This document shows positions 28,089 to 38,175 of a stretch of DNA of 64,000 nt, piece by piece; the first letter of the stretch is position 1; each line of letters starts with the position of its first letter. Where the stretch lies: contig CAYULF010000002.1 in assembly GCA_964445695.1 (NCBI GenBank), positions 62,001-126,000 of the forward strand, written 5' to 3'. A program made the translations under genes and the position numbers. The notes under the pieces were generated by a model that worked only from the letters and a program-made list of their open reading frames with translations, was not told where the DNA came from and searched no databases. The DNA is from JAUIKM01 sp964445695 (lineage in GTDB: Bacteria; Bacteroidota; Ignavibacteria; Kapaibacteriales; UBA7675).

Positions 28089-28121
28089 AAAAAATCCCAT
28101 GCGGCGGTACCGCATGGGATT
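28089..28121 (-). terminator. Rho-independent terminator after gcvP
   Basis: A 12-bp perfect stem (28093-28104 with 28110-28121, five-base loop) is followed on the minus strand by six T (A run at 28089-28094). It lies 44 bases after the gcvP stop. Confidence 0.9.
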
Positions 28122-28164
28122 CGGGTATTTGAATTCGGCATTGCCGAACTATATCGCCAGTCGA

Positions 28165-31089
28165 TTACAGCGCTTCGGCCGGTTCCGTCTCGTCGCTGTC
28201 CTGATACTCTTCCAGCGGCGGGCAGGAACAGATCAGGTTGCGGTCGCCGTAGGTGTTGTTGACGCGCGCGACGGAGGCCCAGAACTTGCGTTCGTGCAAC
28301 CACTCAATAGGCCATGCCGCGGCGGAACGCGGATAGGGACGATCCCAGGTGTCCGCCGTCACGAGAGCCAGAGTATGCGGCGCGTGTTTCAGCACGTTTT
28401 CCTCGCGGTCGGCTTCGCCGGATTCGATTGCGGCAATCTCGCGGCGGATAGAGAGCAGCACGTCGCAGAAGCGATCAATCTCGGCCAGGGACTCGCTTTC
28501 CGTCGGTTCGATCATCATCGTGCCGGGCACCGGGAACGAGACGGTCGGTGCGTGGTAGCCGTAGTCGATCAGACGTTTGGCAATGTCTTCCACCTCGATG
28601 CCCGCGCTCTGTTTGAACTCGCGCGTATCGAGAATCATCTCGTGCGCCACCGTGCCGTTGGCGCCTGTGTAGAGCGGTTTGTACGCTCCGTCGAGGCGCT
28701 TGAGGATGTAGTTGGCGTTGAGGATGGCGACTCTGGTTGCATCGGTCAATCCTGCGCCGCCCATCATTTTGATGTAGGCCCAGGAAATTAGGAGGATGCT
28801 GGCGCTGCCCCAGGGAGCCGCGGCAATCGGGCTGATCGCCTTTTCTCCGCCGGTTTCGACCAGGGGGTGACCGGGCAGGTAAGGCGCCAGTTTTTCGTTG
28901 ACGCAGATGGGGCCCATGCCGGGACCTCCGCCGCCGTGCGGGATGCAGAACGTTTTGTGAAGGTTCAGGTGGCAGACGTCCGCGCCGATACGCGCCGGGC
29001 TGGTCAGTCCAACCTGGGCGTTCATGTTGGCGCCGTCCATATAAACCAGACCGCCATGCTGGTGCACCGTGTCGCAGACTTCGCGGATCGACTCTTCGAA
29101 TACACCGTGCGTGGAGGGATAAGTCACCATCAGCGCGGCAAGTTTTTCCGAGTGTTTTTCAGCTTTGGCCCGCAGATCGTCGACATCAATATTGCCGAGG
29201 GTATCGCATTTGACCACTACGACCTTCATGCCGGCCATGACGCCGCTGGCGGGATTGGTCCCGTGCGCCGAGCTGGGAATCAGGACGATGTTGCGATGTT
29301 CGGCATCGTGATCCTTGTGATAGGCGCGAATGGTCATCAGACCGGCGTATTCGCCCTGCGCACCGGAATTGGGCTGCAGCGACACCGCGGCAAATTCCGT
29401 GATAGCCGCCAGATCGTGTTCCAGTTCATTAAATATTTGACGATAGCCCAGGCTCTGCGTCAGCGGCGCAAAGGGATGCAGACCGCCGAACTCACGCCAG
29501 GTCACCGGAATCATCTCGGTCGTGGCGTTCAGTTTCATGGTGCAGGAACCCAGCGCGATCATACTGTGCGTCAACGAGAGATCCTTGTTTTCAAGGCGCT
29601 TCAGATAGCGCAGCATCGACGTTTCGGAGTGGTACAAACTGAAAACTGGATGCGTCATGAACTCGCTGGTGCGCTGCAGCTCGGCGGGGATACCGCTCTG
29701 CGCGCCCGCCACCAATGCGGCGACGTCGAAATCGACGCCGTTGCCGCCTCGCGCGGCGAGGAAAATCCGGAGCAGACGTTCCACGCTTTTCTCGTTGCAG
29801 GTCTCGTCGAGCGAAATACCGATACGCCCGTCGCCGAAATAGCGCAGATTCACCTTTGCGGCTTCCGCCTCGCGACGCACGGCCGCGGCGTCCACGCCGT
29901 CGGCCGGACGAACAGAAATGGTATCAAAGAAGGCACTGTTCAGAACCGCGTGCCCCTGCGCCTGCAGTCCGTCGGCAAGAGCGACCGTCAGACGATGAAT
30001 GCGCTCGGCGATGGCCCGCAAACCGCGCGGTCCGTGGTAGACGGCATATGCGCCTGCGATAACGGCCAACAGAACCTGGGCCGTACAAATATTGCTCGTG
30101 GCGCGCTCGCGGCGGATGTGCTGTTCGCGCGTTTGCAGCGCCATGCGATAGGCCTGACCGCCCTGCGCATCGACGGAGACACCGATGATGCGACCGGGGA
30201 TCAGTCGTTTGAATTTTTCTCGCGTCGCAAAAAATGCGGCGTGCGGACCGCCATAACCCATCGGCACGCCGAAACGCTGGGTGGAACCAACCGCGATGTC
30301 CGCGCCGAATTCGCCCGGAGGCGTCAGCAGCAGCAGGCTCATCAGATCACAGGCAACTGCGACGTAGATGTGGTGCTCGCGGGCGCGCGTGCAGAATGCA
30401 TGGTAGTCGGCGATGTTGCCGTCGTCGGTCGGATACTGCAGGATGGCGCCGAAGTAGCTGCCGTCGAACTCAACGGTTTTGTAGTCGCCGAATACCAGTT
30501 CAACGCCGATGGGTTCGCAGCGCGTTTCCAGCAAAGCGCGCGTCTGCGGATAGATATCGCTGGAGACAAAGAGGCGTTTGGCATTGGCTTTGACGCGCGT
30601 ACGGCCGGCGAACATCATGGCCATCGCTTCGGCGACAGCGGTGGCTTCGTCCAGCAGCGAGGCATTGGCGATTTCCAGGCCGGTCAGGTCGACGACCATG
30701 GTCTGGAAGTTGATGAGCGCTTCGAGGCGCCCCTGGGCAATTTCGGCCTGATACGGCGTGTACTGCGTGTACCAGCCCGGATTTTCCAGAATATTGCGCA
30801 GGATGACGGGCGGCGTAACCGTGTCGTAGTAACCCATCCCGATGTGGGAGGTAAACAGGTCATTTTTGGCCGCGGCCCGGCGCGCGTATTCCAGCAGTTC
30901 CGGTTCGCTCATGGCCGCGCCGATATCAAGCGCTTTATCGCCGCGAATTGCCGCGGGGATTGTTTTGTCGATCAGTGCATCGAGCGAATCGATTCCAATG
31001 TGTTCAAGCATGGACGCGACGTCCTCCGCAGAAGGTCCTATGTGCCTGTCCACGAAGCGGTCGCGATGCGCAGCCTGTTTGAATTCCAT
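28165..31089 (-). CDS. gcvP: Glycine dehydrogenase (decarboxylating), P-protein of the glycine cleavage system
   Basis: 974 residues from the ATG at 31089 (MEFKQ); a start eight codons upstream is also open. It decarboxylates glycine and passes aminomethyl to lipoyl H-protein. This is the single-chain homodimeric type, with both halves present and colinear. The PLP-lysine motif HLNLHKTFCIPHGGGGPGMG is intact with Lys about 712. Other landmarks are RHIGPSAEDVASML at the N-terminus, SMLRYLKRLENKDLSL, MIALGSCTMKLNATTEM, and SSAHGTNPASGVMAGM. gcvT and gcvH are not in the window. It is divergent from metH, a pairing that makes sense for one-carbon metabolism. Confidence 0.96.
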   Translation of the reverse strand: MEFKQAAHRDRFVDRHIGPSAEDVASMLEHIGIDSLDALIDKTIPAAIRGDKALDIGAAMSEPELLEYARRAAAKNDLFTSHIGMGYYDTVTPPVILRNILENPGWYTQYTPYQAEIAQGRLEALINFQTMVVDLTGLEIANASLLDEATAVAEAMAMMFAGRTRVKANAKRLFVSSDIYPQTRALLETRCEPIGVELVFGDYKTVEFDGSYFGAILQYPTDDGNIADYHAFCTRAREHHIYVAVACDLMSLLLLTPPGEFGADIAVGSTQRFGVPMGYGGPHAAFFATREKFKRLIPGRIIGVSVDAQGGQAYRMALQTREQHIRRERATSNICTAQVLLAVIAGAYAVYHGPRGLRAIAERIHRLTVALADGLQAQGHAVLNSAFFDTISVRPADGVDAAAVRREAEAAKVNLRYFGDGRIGISLDETCNEKSVERLLRIFLAARGGNGVDFDVAALVAGAQSGIPAELQRTSEFMTHPVFSLYHSETSMLRYLKRLENKDLSLTHSMIALGSCTMKLNATTEMIPVTWREFGGLHPFAPLTQSLGYRQIFNELEHDLAAITEFAAVSLQPNSGAQGEYAGLMTIRAYHKDHDAEHRNIVLIPSSAHGTNPASGVMAGMKVVVVKCDTLGNIDVDDLRAKAEKHSEKLAALMVTYPSTHGVFEESIREVCDTVHQHGGLVYMDGANMNAQVGLTSPARIGADVCHLNLHKTFCIPHGGGGPGMGPICVNEKLAPYLPGHPLVETGGEKAISPIAAAPWGSASILLISWAYIKMMGGAGLTDATRVAILNANYILKRLDGAYKPLYTGANGTVAHEMILDTREFKQSAGIEVEDIAKRLIDYGYHAPTVSFPVPGTMMIEPTESESLAEIDRFCDVLLSIRREIAAIESGEADREENVLKHAPHTLALVTADTWDRPYPRSAAAWPIEWLHERKFWASVARVNNTYGDRNLICSCPPLEEYQDSDETEPAEAL

Positions 31090-31327
31090 GTCGCTATCCA
31101 GATTAAAAATCACGCAGGAAAGAATCGCCGGAAGCCCCTTTGCGCCGGAATCTATGGGCGCGGATGGACTTTTTGTACGAGCGAGCTACTTGTAAGAGCG
31201 CATAAGACGGGCATGAACCGGGCAAATTTGATTTGGCGGCACAGTATCTACGTGCACGCAGGCGGCATTGCTTTCGTCGTATATCTTCATTTTAAACCGA
31301 TCCAGAAATCGATTCCGGAAGAAGCCT

Positions 31328-34300
31328 ATGTCGACCCAATCCCCAACCTCTCTCCTGCAGGACCGCATTCTGATTATGGACGGGGCGATGGGCACCATGC
31401 TGCAGCGCCATTCCTTCAGCGAGGAGGATTTCCGCGGCAAGCGTTTCCGGTATCACGACAGGGATCTGCGCGGCAACAACGACATTCTGTGCCTGACGCA
31501 ACCCGATGCGATTCGCGAAGTTCACCGCGACTATCTGGATGCCGGTGCCGACATCATTGAAACGAATACCTTTTCCGGCACCCGCATCGCGCAGGCTGAT
31601 TACGGTCTGGAAAACGCCGTCTACGATCTCAACGTGGCGGCAGCTCAGTTGGCACGACAGGCGGCGGACGAATTCACCAGTATGAACCCCGACAAACCGC
31701 GTTTTGTGGCCGGCGCGCTGGGACCGACAAATCGCACGGCGTCGATTTCCCCGGACGTCAACGACCCCGGCTACCGCAATGTCACGTTTACCGAGTTGGC
31801 GGAAGCCTATGCCGAGCAGGCGCGCGGTCTGATCGACGGCGGCGCGGACATCCTGCTGTTTGAAACACTGATCGACACGCTGAACGCCAAGGCGGCGCTC
31901 TACGGCGTGATGCGCTATTGCGATTCTATCGGCTCAAAAATTCCCTTTATGATTTCCGGCTCAATTGTCGATCTGAGCGGCCGGACGCTATCGGGTCAGA
32001 CGACGGAAGCTTTCTGGTTAAGTGTTAAACACGCGCAGAACCTGATGTCGGTGGGACTCAATTGTTCGCTCGGCGCGCGCCAGATGCGGCCGTTTATTGA
32101 AGAACTCAGCAGGATTGCTTCGGTTCCGGTGAGCATTTACCCGAACGCCGGCCTGCCGAATGAATTCGGCGGCTACGACGAAGAACCGGACGACACTGCG
32201 GCCATCCTGGCGGACCTGGCGCGCGACGGTTTGTTTAACATTGCCGGCGGATGCTGCGGCACGACGCCCGACCACATCCGCGCGATAGCCACAGCGCTTG
32301 AAGGCATAAAACCGCGCAAGGTTAAACAGGCTTCTCCCTGGCTGCAACTCAGCGGCCTGGAACCGCTGACGGTCCACCCGGAGACAAACTTTGTTAACAT
32401 CGGGGAACGCACCAATGTTGCCGGCTCGCGCAAATTTGCGCGCCTGATCAAAAACGGCGATTACGAGGAAGCGCTGAGTATTGCGCGCAGCCAGGTGGAA
32501 AACGGCGCGCAGATTATCGACATCAACATGGACGAAGGCATGCTCGACTCGGAGCAGGCCATGCAGCGCTTCCTGCGGTTGGTCGCCGCCGAGCCGGATA
32601 TTGCACGCGTGCCGATCATGATCGACTCCTCCAAATGGAGCGTCATCGAAGAAGGGCTGCGCAATGTGCAGGGACGTTCGATTGTTAACTCAATCAGCCT
32701 GAAAGAAGGCGAAGACGTTTTCCGCGAACACGCCAACGCCATTCGGCGCTACGGCGCAGCGGTCATTGTCATGGCCTTTGACGAAAGCGGCCAGGCGGAC
32801 ACCTTTGAGCGCCGCATCGAAATATGCCGACGCGCCTATCGCATTCTGACGGAAGAGGTCGGTTTTCCGCCGCAGGACATTATCTTCGACCCGAATATCC
32901 TCACTGTCGCCACCGGGATTGACGAGCACAATAATTACGCTGTCGACTTCATGCGCGCCGCGCGCTGGATCAAGGAGAATCTACCTGGAGCTTACGTCAG
33001 CGGCGGTGTCAGCAATGTCTCTTTTTCCTTCCGCGGCAACGACACCGTACGCGAGGCAATGCACGCGGCTTTCCTGTATCACGCGATTCGCGCGGGCCTG
33101 GACATGGGAATTGTCAATGCCGGCCAGCTGGAAGTTTATGAGGAAGTAGATCCGAAACTACTCGAACTGGTGGAGGATGTTTTATTAAACAGAAACTCCG
33201 ACGCCACCGACCGCCTGATCACGTTCGCCGAAACACTGGTTAAACAGGATAAAACACAGGCGAAGGAACAGCAAGCCTGGCGCAGCGACTCCGTTCAGGA
33301 GCGACTTAAACACGCGCTTGTCAAAGGAATTGTGGAACACATCGAAGCGGACGTGGAAGAAGCGCGCCAGGAATATCCGAGTCCGCTGATGGTGATCGAG
33401 GGACCACTGATGGACGGCATGAACGTCGTCGGCGACCTGTTCGGCTCCGGCAAGATGTTCCTGCCGCAGGTGGTTAAAAGCGCACGCGTCATGAAAAAAG
33501 CCGTCGCCTACCTGATTCCGTTTATTGAAGAGGAAAAAGCGCGCAGCGGCAACACACAGGCGCAGGGCAAGGTGCTGATGGCGACGGTCAAAGGCGACGT
33601 GCACGACATCGGCAAAAACATTGTGGGCGTGGTGCTGGCCTGCAACAACTACGAAGTTGTTGACCTCGGCGTGATGACGCCGAGCCAGAAAATTCTGGAT
33701 GCGGCGCGCGAGCACAATGTCGACATCATTGGATTGAGCGGCCTGATTACGCCTTCGCTGGACGAGATGATGCACGTGGCGCGCGAGATGGAACGCACGG
33801 GCATGGACCTGCCGCTGCTGATCGGCGGCGCCACGACTTCGCGCATTCACACGGCGGTAAAAATTGCGCCGAATTATTCCGGGCCGACGGTGCACGTACT
33901 TGATGCTTCACGCAGTGTCCCGGTCGTCAACAAGTTGCTTTCGCGCACGGAGCGATCGAACTACATCAAAGGCATCGAACTCGAATACGCGGAGCTGCGC
34001 GAGCGCCACAGCCGCAAACGCGACGGCAAGAAACTGCTTTCGCTCGACGAGGCGCGCGCGCGGAAGTTTGAGGCTGTGTTCTCGGCGACAAACATAAAAA
34101 AGCCCAAAAAGGACGGCGTTCAGGTCATGCGCACTATCGACCTGAAAAAGCTGCGAGGTTATATCGACTGGACCCCGTTTTTCCTGACCTGGGAGCTGCG
34201 CGGGCGCTACCCCGCCATCCTGCGCGACAAAACGGTCGGCCAGGAAGCGCAACAGCTGTTCGACGACGCCAATGCCATGCTTGATGAGATCGTGAATGGC

Positions 34301-35047
34301 GGACTACTGCAGGCGCATGCCGTCATCGGTTTGTTCCCGGCCAACTCGGTCGGAGATGATATTGAAGTGTATGCCGACGACGAGCGCTCGGAGGTTCGCG
34401 GCGTTGTTCATACACTTCGTCAACAGGGCGCCAAGGTGGAGGGCGTGGCCCAATTGGCTCTGGCCGACTACATCGCGCCGAAAGACGGTGGACAAAGCGA
34501 CTATATCGGCGCTTTTGCGGTAACGGCCGGCGACGGCGTGGACAAGCTGGTCCGGCGCTACGAAGCGGAGCACGACGACTACCGCGCGATCATGGTAAAA
34601 GCACTGGCAGACCGACTGGCCGAAGCGCTGGCGGAGATGATGCACGCTCAGGTCCGCAAACATCTGTGGGGCTACGCGCCGGCGGAAGCGCTCAGCAATC
34701 ATGACCTTATTCGCGAAAAATACCAGGGAATCCGACCCGCACCGGGTTATCCGGCCTGTCCGGACCACACTGAGAAAGAAACGCTGTTCCAGCTGCTGGA
34801 TGCGCAGGAGCAGATCGGCGTGGAACTGACGGAGAGTTATGCGATGATGCCGGCGGCGTCCGTCAGCGGCTGGTATTTTGCACACCCGGATGCGAAGTAT
34901 TTCAGCGTTGGACAGATCGGACGCGACCAGGTGGAGGATCTGGCCCGGCGCAAGGGATGCAGCGCGGCAGAGGTGGAAAAATGGCTGATGCCGAACCTGG
35001 CTTACGATCCCGCGGCGGAAGCGCAGACAGCGTCAGTCGGAGCCTGA
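31328..35047 (+). CDS. metH: Cobalamin-dependent methionine synthase
   Basis: 1239 residues from the ATG at 31328, preceded by GGAAGAA. It transfers methyl from methyltetrahydrofolate to homocysteine via methylcobalamin. All modules are present: homocysteine domain with zinc ligands C246, C309 and C310 (LNCSLGA, GGCCGTTPD); pterin domain (NIGERTNVAGSRKFARLI, DINMDEGMLDSE); B12 domain with DVHDIGKNIVGVV, where D757 and H759 match the E. coli numbering; and AdoMet activation domain with RPAPGYPACPDHTEK. No cobalamin or SAM riboswitch was recognised in the 238-base region upstream. Confidence 0.97.
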   Translation: MSTQSPTSLLQDRILIMDGAMGTMLQRHSFSEEDFRGKRFRYHDRDLRGNNDILCLTQPDAIREVHRDYLDAGADIIETNTFSGTRIAQADYGLENAVYDLNVAAAQLARQAADEFTSMNPDKPRFVAGALGPTNRTASISPDVNDPGYRNVTFTELAEAYAEQARGLIDGGADILLFETLIDTLNAKAALYGVMRYCDSIGSKIPFMISGSIVDLSGRTLSGQTTEAFWLSVKHAQNLMSVGLNCSLGARQMRPFIEELSRIASVPVSIYPNAGLPNEFGGYDEEPDDTAAILADLARDGLFNIAGGCCGTTPDHIRAIATALEGIKPRKVKQASPWLQLSGLEPLTVHPETNFVNIGERTNVAGSRKFARLIKNGDYEEALSIARSQVENGAQIIDINMDEGMLDSEQAMQRFLRLVAAEPDIARVPIMIDSSKWSVIEEGLRNVQGRSIVNSISLKEGEDVFREHANAIRRYGAAVIVMAFDESGQADTFERRIEICRRAYRILTEEVGFPPQDIIFDPNILTVATGIDEHNNYAVDFMRAARWIKENLPGAYVSGGVSNVSFSFRGNDTVREAMHAAFLYHAIRAGLDMGIVNAGQLEVYEEVDPKLLELVEDVLLNRNSDATDRLITFAETLVKQDKTQAKEQQAWRSDSVQERLKHALVKGIVEHIEADVEEARQEYPSPLMVIEGPLMDGMNVVGDLFGSGKMFLPQVVKSARVMKKAVAYLIPFIEEEKARSGNTQAQGKVLMATVKGDVHDIGKNIVGVVLACNNYEVVDLGVMTPSQKILDAAREHNVDIIGLSGLITPSLDEMMHVAREMERTGMDLPLLIGGATTSRIHTAVKIAPNYSGPTVHVLDASRSVPVVNKLLSRTERSNYIKGIELEYAELRERHSRKRDGKKLLSLDEARARKFEAVFSATNIKKPKKDGVQVMRTIDLKKLRGYIDWTPFFLTWELRGRYPAILRDKTVGQEAQQLFDDANAMLDEIVNGGLLQAHAVIGLFPANSVGDDIEVYADDERSEVRGVVHTLRQQGAKVEGVAQLALADYIAPKDGGQSDYIGAFAVTAGDGVDKLVRRYEAEHDDYRAIMVKALADRLAEALAEMMHAQVRKHLWGYAPAEALSNHDLIREKYQGIRPAPGYPACPDHTEKETLFQLLDAQEQIGVELTESYAMMPAASVSGWYFAHPDAKYFSVGQIGRDQVEDLARRKGCSAAEVEKWLMPNLAYDPAAEAQTASVGA

Positions 35048-35179
35048 ACCGTCGGTGGCGCAGCCGCTGCGGCGGCGTCCGGGCAACATGTTAAAAAAAC
35101 GTATATTACGGGCTTTGCAGCTGGCACAGTCGGCACGATAGCAACGAATATCAATTTTGACCTAGGGGCATGTGTCTTC

Positions 35180-36871
35180 ATGGATATCCGCAATCGATCG
35201 ATTCTTGTACTGGGTGGTTGGGGTTTGGTTGGTTCCGCAATTTGTCGCGATCTGATGCGACACGAACCGCGCGAGATAGTTGTTTCCTCACTGCGAAAAG
35301 AAGAAGCGCTCGACGCCGTTGAACAGCTGCGAAGGGAATACCCGGACCACAATCCGGAGATGTTTGTGCCGGCCTGGGGCAATATGTTTGTCCGCGAGGA
35401 CTGGAAAGAGAAGAGCCGCCACGAACTGTTAAACAACGACGATATCCGCCACGGCCTTGTGACCGACGTTTTTGACGAGCTGGACGACGAGCTGCTGCAG
35501 CGCTCGGCGCTGTACAATTTATTGCAGCAATTCAAACCAGACGCGGTGATCGACTGCATCAACACGGCCACGGCGATCGCCTACCAGGATGTGTACTCAG
35601 GCGCGCGCGCGCTGCTGAAGGAAATCCGCGAAAACAATTTACAGGCGGCGACAGTTGAAACGCTGCTGGCGTCGTCGGCCGTGCCGCAGCTGATCCGCCA
35701 CGTACAGATCCTGTACCACGGACTTAAACAGGTCGGATCGTCCGCTTACATCAAGATCGGCACGAGCGGCACGGGCGGCATGGGACTTAACATTCCCTAC
35801 ACACACAGCGAAGAACGCCCCTCGCGCGTGTTGCTGTCGAAGTCATCCGTTGCCGGCGCACACACGCTGTTGCTCTTCCTGATGGCGCGCACGCCCGATG
35901 CGCCGATCGTGAAAGAACTCAAACCGACGGCGGCGATCGCCTGGAAAAAAATCGGCTACGGCGAAGTCAAACGCCAGGGCCAGACCATTCCGCTGGTCGA
36001 CATGGACTTCGACAAAGCGCTGGAAGCCGCGGGCAAGTTCCTTGTAGGCAATTACGAGGACGTCGACGAGTTCGGTGAGAACCTGCAGGCGGCATTTATC
36101 GACACGGGCGAAAACGGCATTTTCTCGCGCGGTGAGTTCGAGGCGATTTCCGAAGCCGGACAGATGGAGCTGATCACGCCGGAAGACATCGCGGACAGCG
36201 TGGTGCACGAGCTGCGCGGCGGCAATTCGGGCCACGACATCGTACAGGCGCTGGACGGCGCGGCGATGGAGCCGACTTATCGCGGCGGCTACATGCGCCA
36301 GAACGCCATCCGCGAGCTGGAAAAACTGGAGCAGGCCAACGAACACGACAGCGTGGCATTTGAGATGCTCGGCCCGCCGCGCCTCTCGAAACTGCTGTTC
36401 GAGGCGCAGCTGCTCAAACTCGTCGTCGGCTCGCCGCGCGACGTGATCGACGGCGACACGCAGGCGATTGCCAACGCCGCGGCACAGCTGCTGCGGACGA
36501 ATCGCAAACTGCGCAGCGAAATGCTGTCGATCGGACTGGCGATTCTGCTGCCGGACGGAAAAAAATACCTGCGCGGCCGCGACGTAAAGATTCCGCCCTA
36601 CCGCGGCGAGCGCGAGCTGCCGCTGACGCAGGAAAACATCGACATCTGGTGCGAAGAGGGCTGGGTGGACCTGCGCCCGACGAGCATTGCGGCCTGGCAG
36701 GAGCGTTTTCAGCGTATTATGGCGCAGACGGAAGCGATCGACGCCAACGACACCAGTTCGCGTACGATATTCAACCGCAGCTACTGGGACAACTTCGACA
36801 CAATCACGCCGGGTAAAATCGCCGCCTGGATATTCATTGAAGAAGACAAGGGCGAGCGGATGAAGGACTGA
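35180..36871 (+). CDS. Rossmann-fold (SDR-like) protein of unknown function
   Basis: 563 residues. The N-terminus ILVLGGWGLVGSAICRDLM is a glycine-rich NAD(P)-binding motif. KFDAVIDCINTATAIAY-like (here KPDAVIDCINTATAIAY) and IKIGTSGTGGMGLNIPYTHS segments resemble extended SDR proteins, but the protein is much longer than typical epimerases and its second half (about 320-563) is not recognised. No clear YxxxK catalytic pair was identified. It starts 132 bases after metH and is followed 73 bases later by an RmlC-like gene, so all may share a transcript. A dehydrogenase role is inference from the nucleotide motif only. Confidence 0.7.
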   Translation: MDIRNRSILVLGGWGLVGSAICRDLMRHEPREIVVSSLRKEEALDAVEQLRREYPDHNPEMFVPAWGNMFVREDWKEKSRHELLNNDDIRHGLVTDVFDELDDELLQRSALYNLLQQFKPDAVIDCINTATAIAYQDVYSGARALLKEIRENNLQAATVETLLASSAVPQLIRHVQILYHGLKQVGSSAYIKIGTSGTGGMGLNIPYTHSEERPSRVLLSKSSVAGAHTLLLFLMARTPDAPIVKELKPTAAIAWKKIGYGEVKRQGQTIPLVDMDFDKALEAAGKFLVGNYEDVDEFGENLQAAFIDTGENGIFSRGEFEAISEAGQMELITPEDIADSVVHELRGGNSGHDIVQALDGAAMEPTYRGGYMRQNAIRELEKLEQANEHDSVAFEMLGPPRLSKLLFEAQLLKLVVGSPRDVIDGDTQAIANAAAQLLRTNRKLRSEMLSIGLAILLPDGKKYLRGRDVKIPPYRGERELPLTQENIDIWCEEGWVDLRPTSIAAWQERFQRIMAQTEAIDANDTSSRTIFNRSYWDNFDTITPGKIAAWIFIEEDKGERMKD

Positions 36872-36944
36872 CGGTCCTTTCTTTTGCAGGCCCCGTGCGG
36901 GCTTCCCCACTGCCAATTCAACAACTCAAAAGCTGAAGGCCGGC

Positions 36945-37475
36945 ATGCGCATCGCCGACATTGATACACAATTTCTGCAGTCGATCGACTTCCGGATCGA
37001 GGGCACGTTTGCGGGCCCGACGATTGAGGGCATCAGGTTCAAGGACCTGAAAACGCATCTGGACGGACGCGGCGACGTGATCGAGCTGTGGAGCAAACCC
37101 TGGGTGGAGCAAAACGGCATGATCGTGCCGACACACGTGTATCAATCGGCCACGGACTACGGCGTGGTTAAGTGCTGGCACCTGCACGAGATCCACACCG
37201 ACCAGTTTACGGTGACGCGCGGCAAACTGCAGGTAGTATGCGCGGATGTGCGCAAGGATTCGCCGACTTTCGGCTGCGTGAACTCCTTTGTGATCGGCGT
37301 ACAACGGCCGGCGCTGATTCTGATTCCGCCGGGCGTGATGCACGGCTGGAAAGCGCTGGCGCGGCCGGAGACAATCGTGGTCAATCTGCAGTCGCATCCC
37401 TACGATCCGGCGGACGAGTTCAAGTTCCCATGGGACTGCGTGCTAGAACACGTGTGGGAGCCGCGCAACGGCTAA
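36945..37475 (+). CDS. dTDP-4-dehydrorhamnose 3,5-epimerase-like cupin protein (RmlC family)
   Basis: 176 residues with GAAGG upstream of the ATG. The RmlC jelly-roll core is visible: IEGTFAGPTIEGIRFKDL, WHLHEIHTDQFTVTRGKLQV, DVRKDSPTFGCVNSF and ILIPPGVMHGWKAL. The family epimerises nucleotide-linked 4-keto sugars. No rmlA, rmlB or rmlD is nearby, and the first active-site histidine lies in an atypical WHLHE context, so substrate specificity may differ. Confidence 0.8.
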   Translation: MRIADIDTQFLQSIDFRIEGTFAGPTIEGIRFKDLKTHLDGRGDVIELWSKPWVEQNGMIVPTHVYQSATDYGVVKCWHLHEIHTDQFTVTRGKLQVVCADVRKDSPTFGCVNSFVIGVQRPALILIPPGVMHGWKALARPETIVVNLQSHPYDPADEFKFPWDCVLEHVWEPRNG

Positions 37476-37511
37476 TTGGTAAGTTTATCTTCATCAGGCG
37501 GGACTAAGGGA

Positions 37512-38126
37512 ATGGGTAAAAGCAGGCGCGCAGCGCTGGCCGTATTTGCATCGGGCTCCGGCAGCAATGCTGAACGCCTGATGCAGGAATCTCATTCGAT
37601 GGATTCGAGCTTCCGCGTGGCGCTGGTGGTCGGCAACAACTCGTCGGCGCGTGTCATGACGCTGGCCACGATGTACGACATCCCGACGGCGCATATCAGC
37701 AGCAAGACACATCCGGACGAAGCCGAGCGCGACGCAGCGTTGCTGCAGGTTCTGCAGGAGCACGGCATCGATCTGATTGCGCTGGCGGGATACATGAAAA
37801 AACTGCCCGAAGCCGTGACGCAGAAGTTTGCCCGCAGAATTTTGAACGTCCATCCGGCGCTGCTGCCTAAACACGGCGGACGCGGGATGTTCGGCAAACA
37901 CGTACACGCGGCCGTGCTGGAAGCCGGTGAAACGGAAACCGGCGTGACGATTCACTACGTGAATGAAGAGTACGACGCCGGCGCAATAATCGCACAGGAA
38001 CGCGTCTCTGTTCTGGCGGACGACGACGTGGACACGCTGGCGGCGCGCGTGCTGGCGGTGGAACACGAGCTCTACCCCCGCGTTGTTAAACAAATTGCAG
38101 CGGAGTTGCCCAAGGACTCTGTTTAA
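37512..38126 (+). CDS. purN: Phosphoribosylglycinamide formyltransferase
   Basis: 204 residues from the ATG at 37512; the frame is open to an upstream TTG, but that extension looks non-native. It transfers formyl from 10-formyltetrahydrofolate to GAR in purine synthesis. Phosphate-binding VFASGSGSNAE and the catalytic triad N112, H114 (LNVHPALLPKHGGRGMFG) and D155 (EEYDAGAIIAQE) are intact. It lies 36 bases after the RmlC-like gene; the link to metH and gcvP is shared folate one-carbon chemistry. Confidence 0.94.
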   Translation: MGKSRRAALAVFASGSGSNAERLMQESHSMDSSFRVALVVGNNSSARVMTLATMYDIPTAHISSKTHPDEAERDAALLQVLQEHGIDLIALAGYMKKLPEAVTQKFARRILNVHPALLPKHGGRGMFGKHVHAAVLEAGETETGVTIHYVNEEYDAGAIIAQERVSVLADDDVDTLAARVLAVEHELYPRVVKQIAAELPKDSV

Positions 38127-38175
38127 CCGACATCAGCTTCAGATTTTCCGTCCCGGCAAATGAGGAGAGCAGTTT

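Noticed and set aside
31090..31327. Cobalamin or SAM riboswitch upstream of metH
   Set aside because: The 238-base region shows none of the conserved elements (no B12-box-like segment, no SAM-I core) and no expression-platform hairpin.
28867..31560. 897-codon plus-strand ORF across gcvP
   Set aside because: Antisense shadow of gcvP, which is intact on the minus strand; it also runs out of frame into metH.
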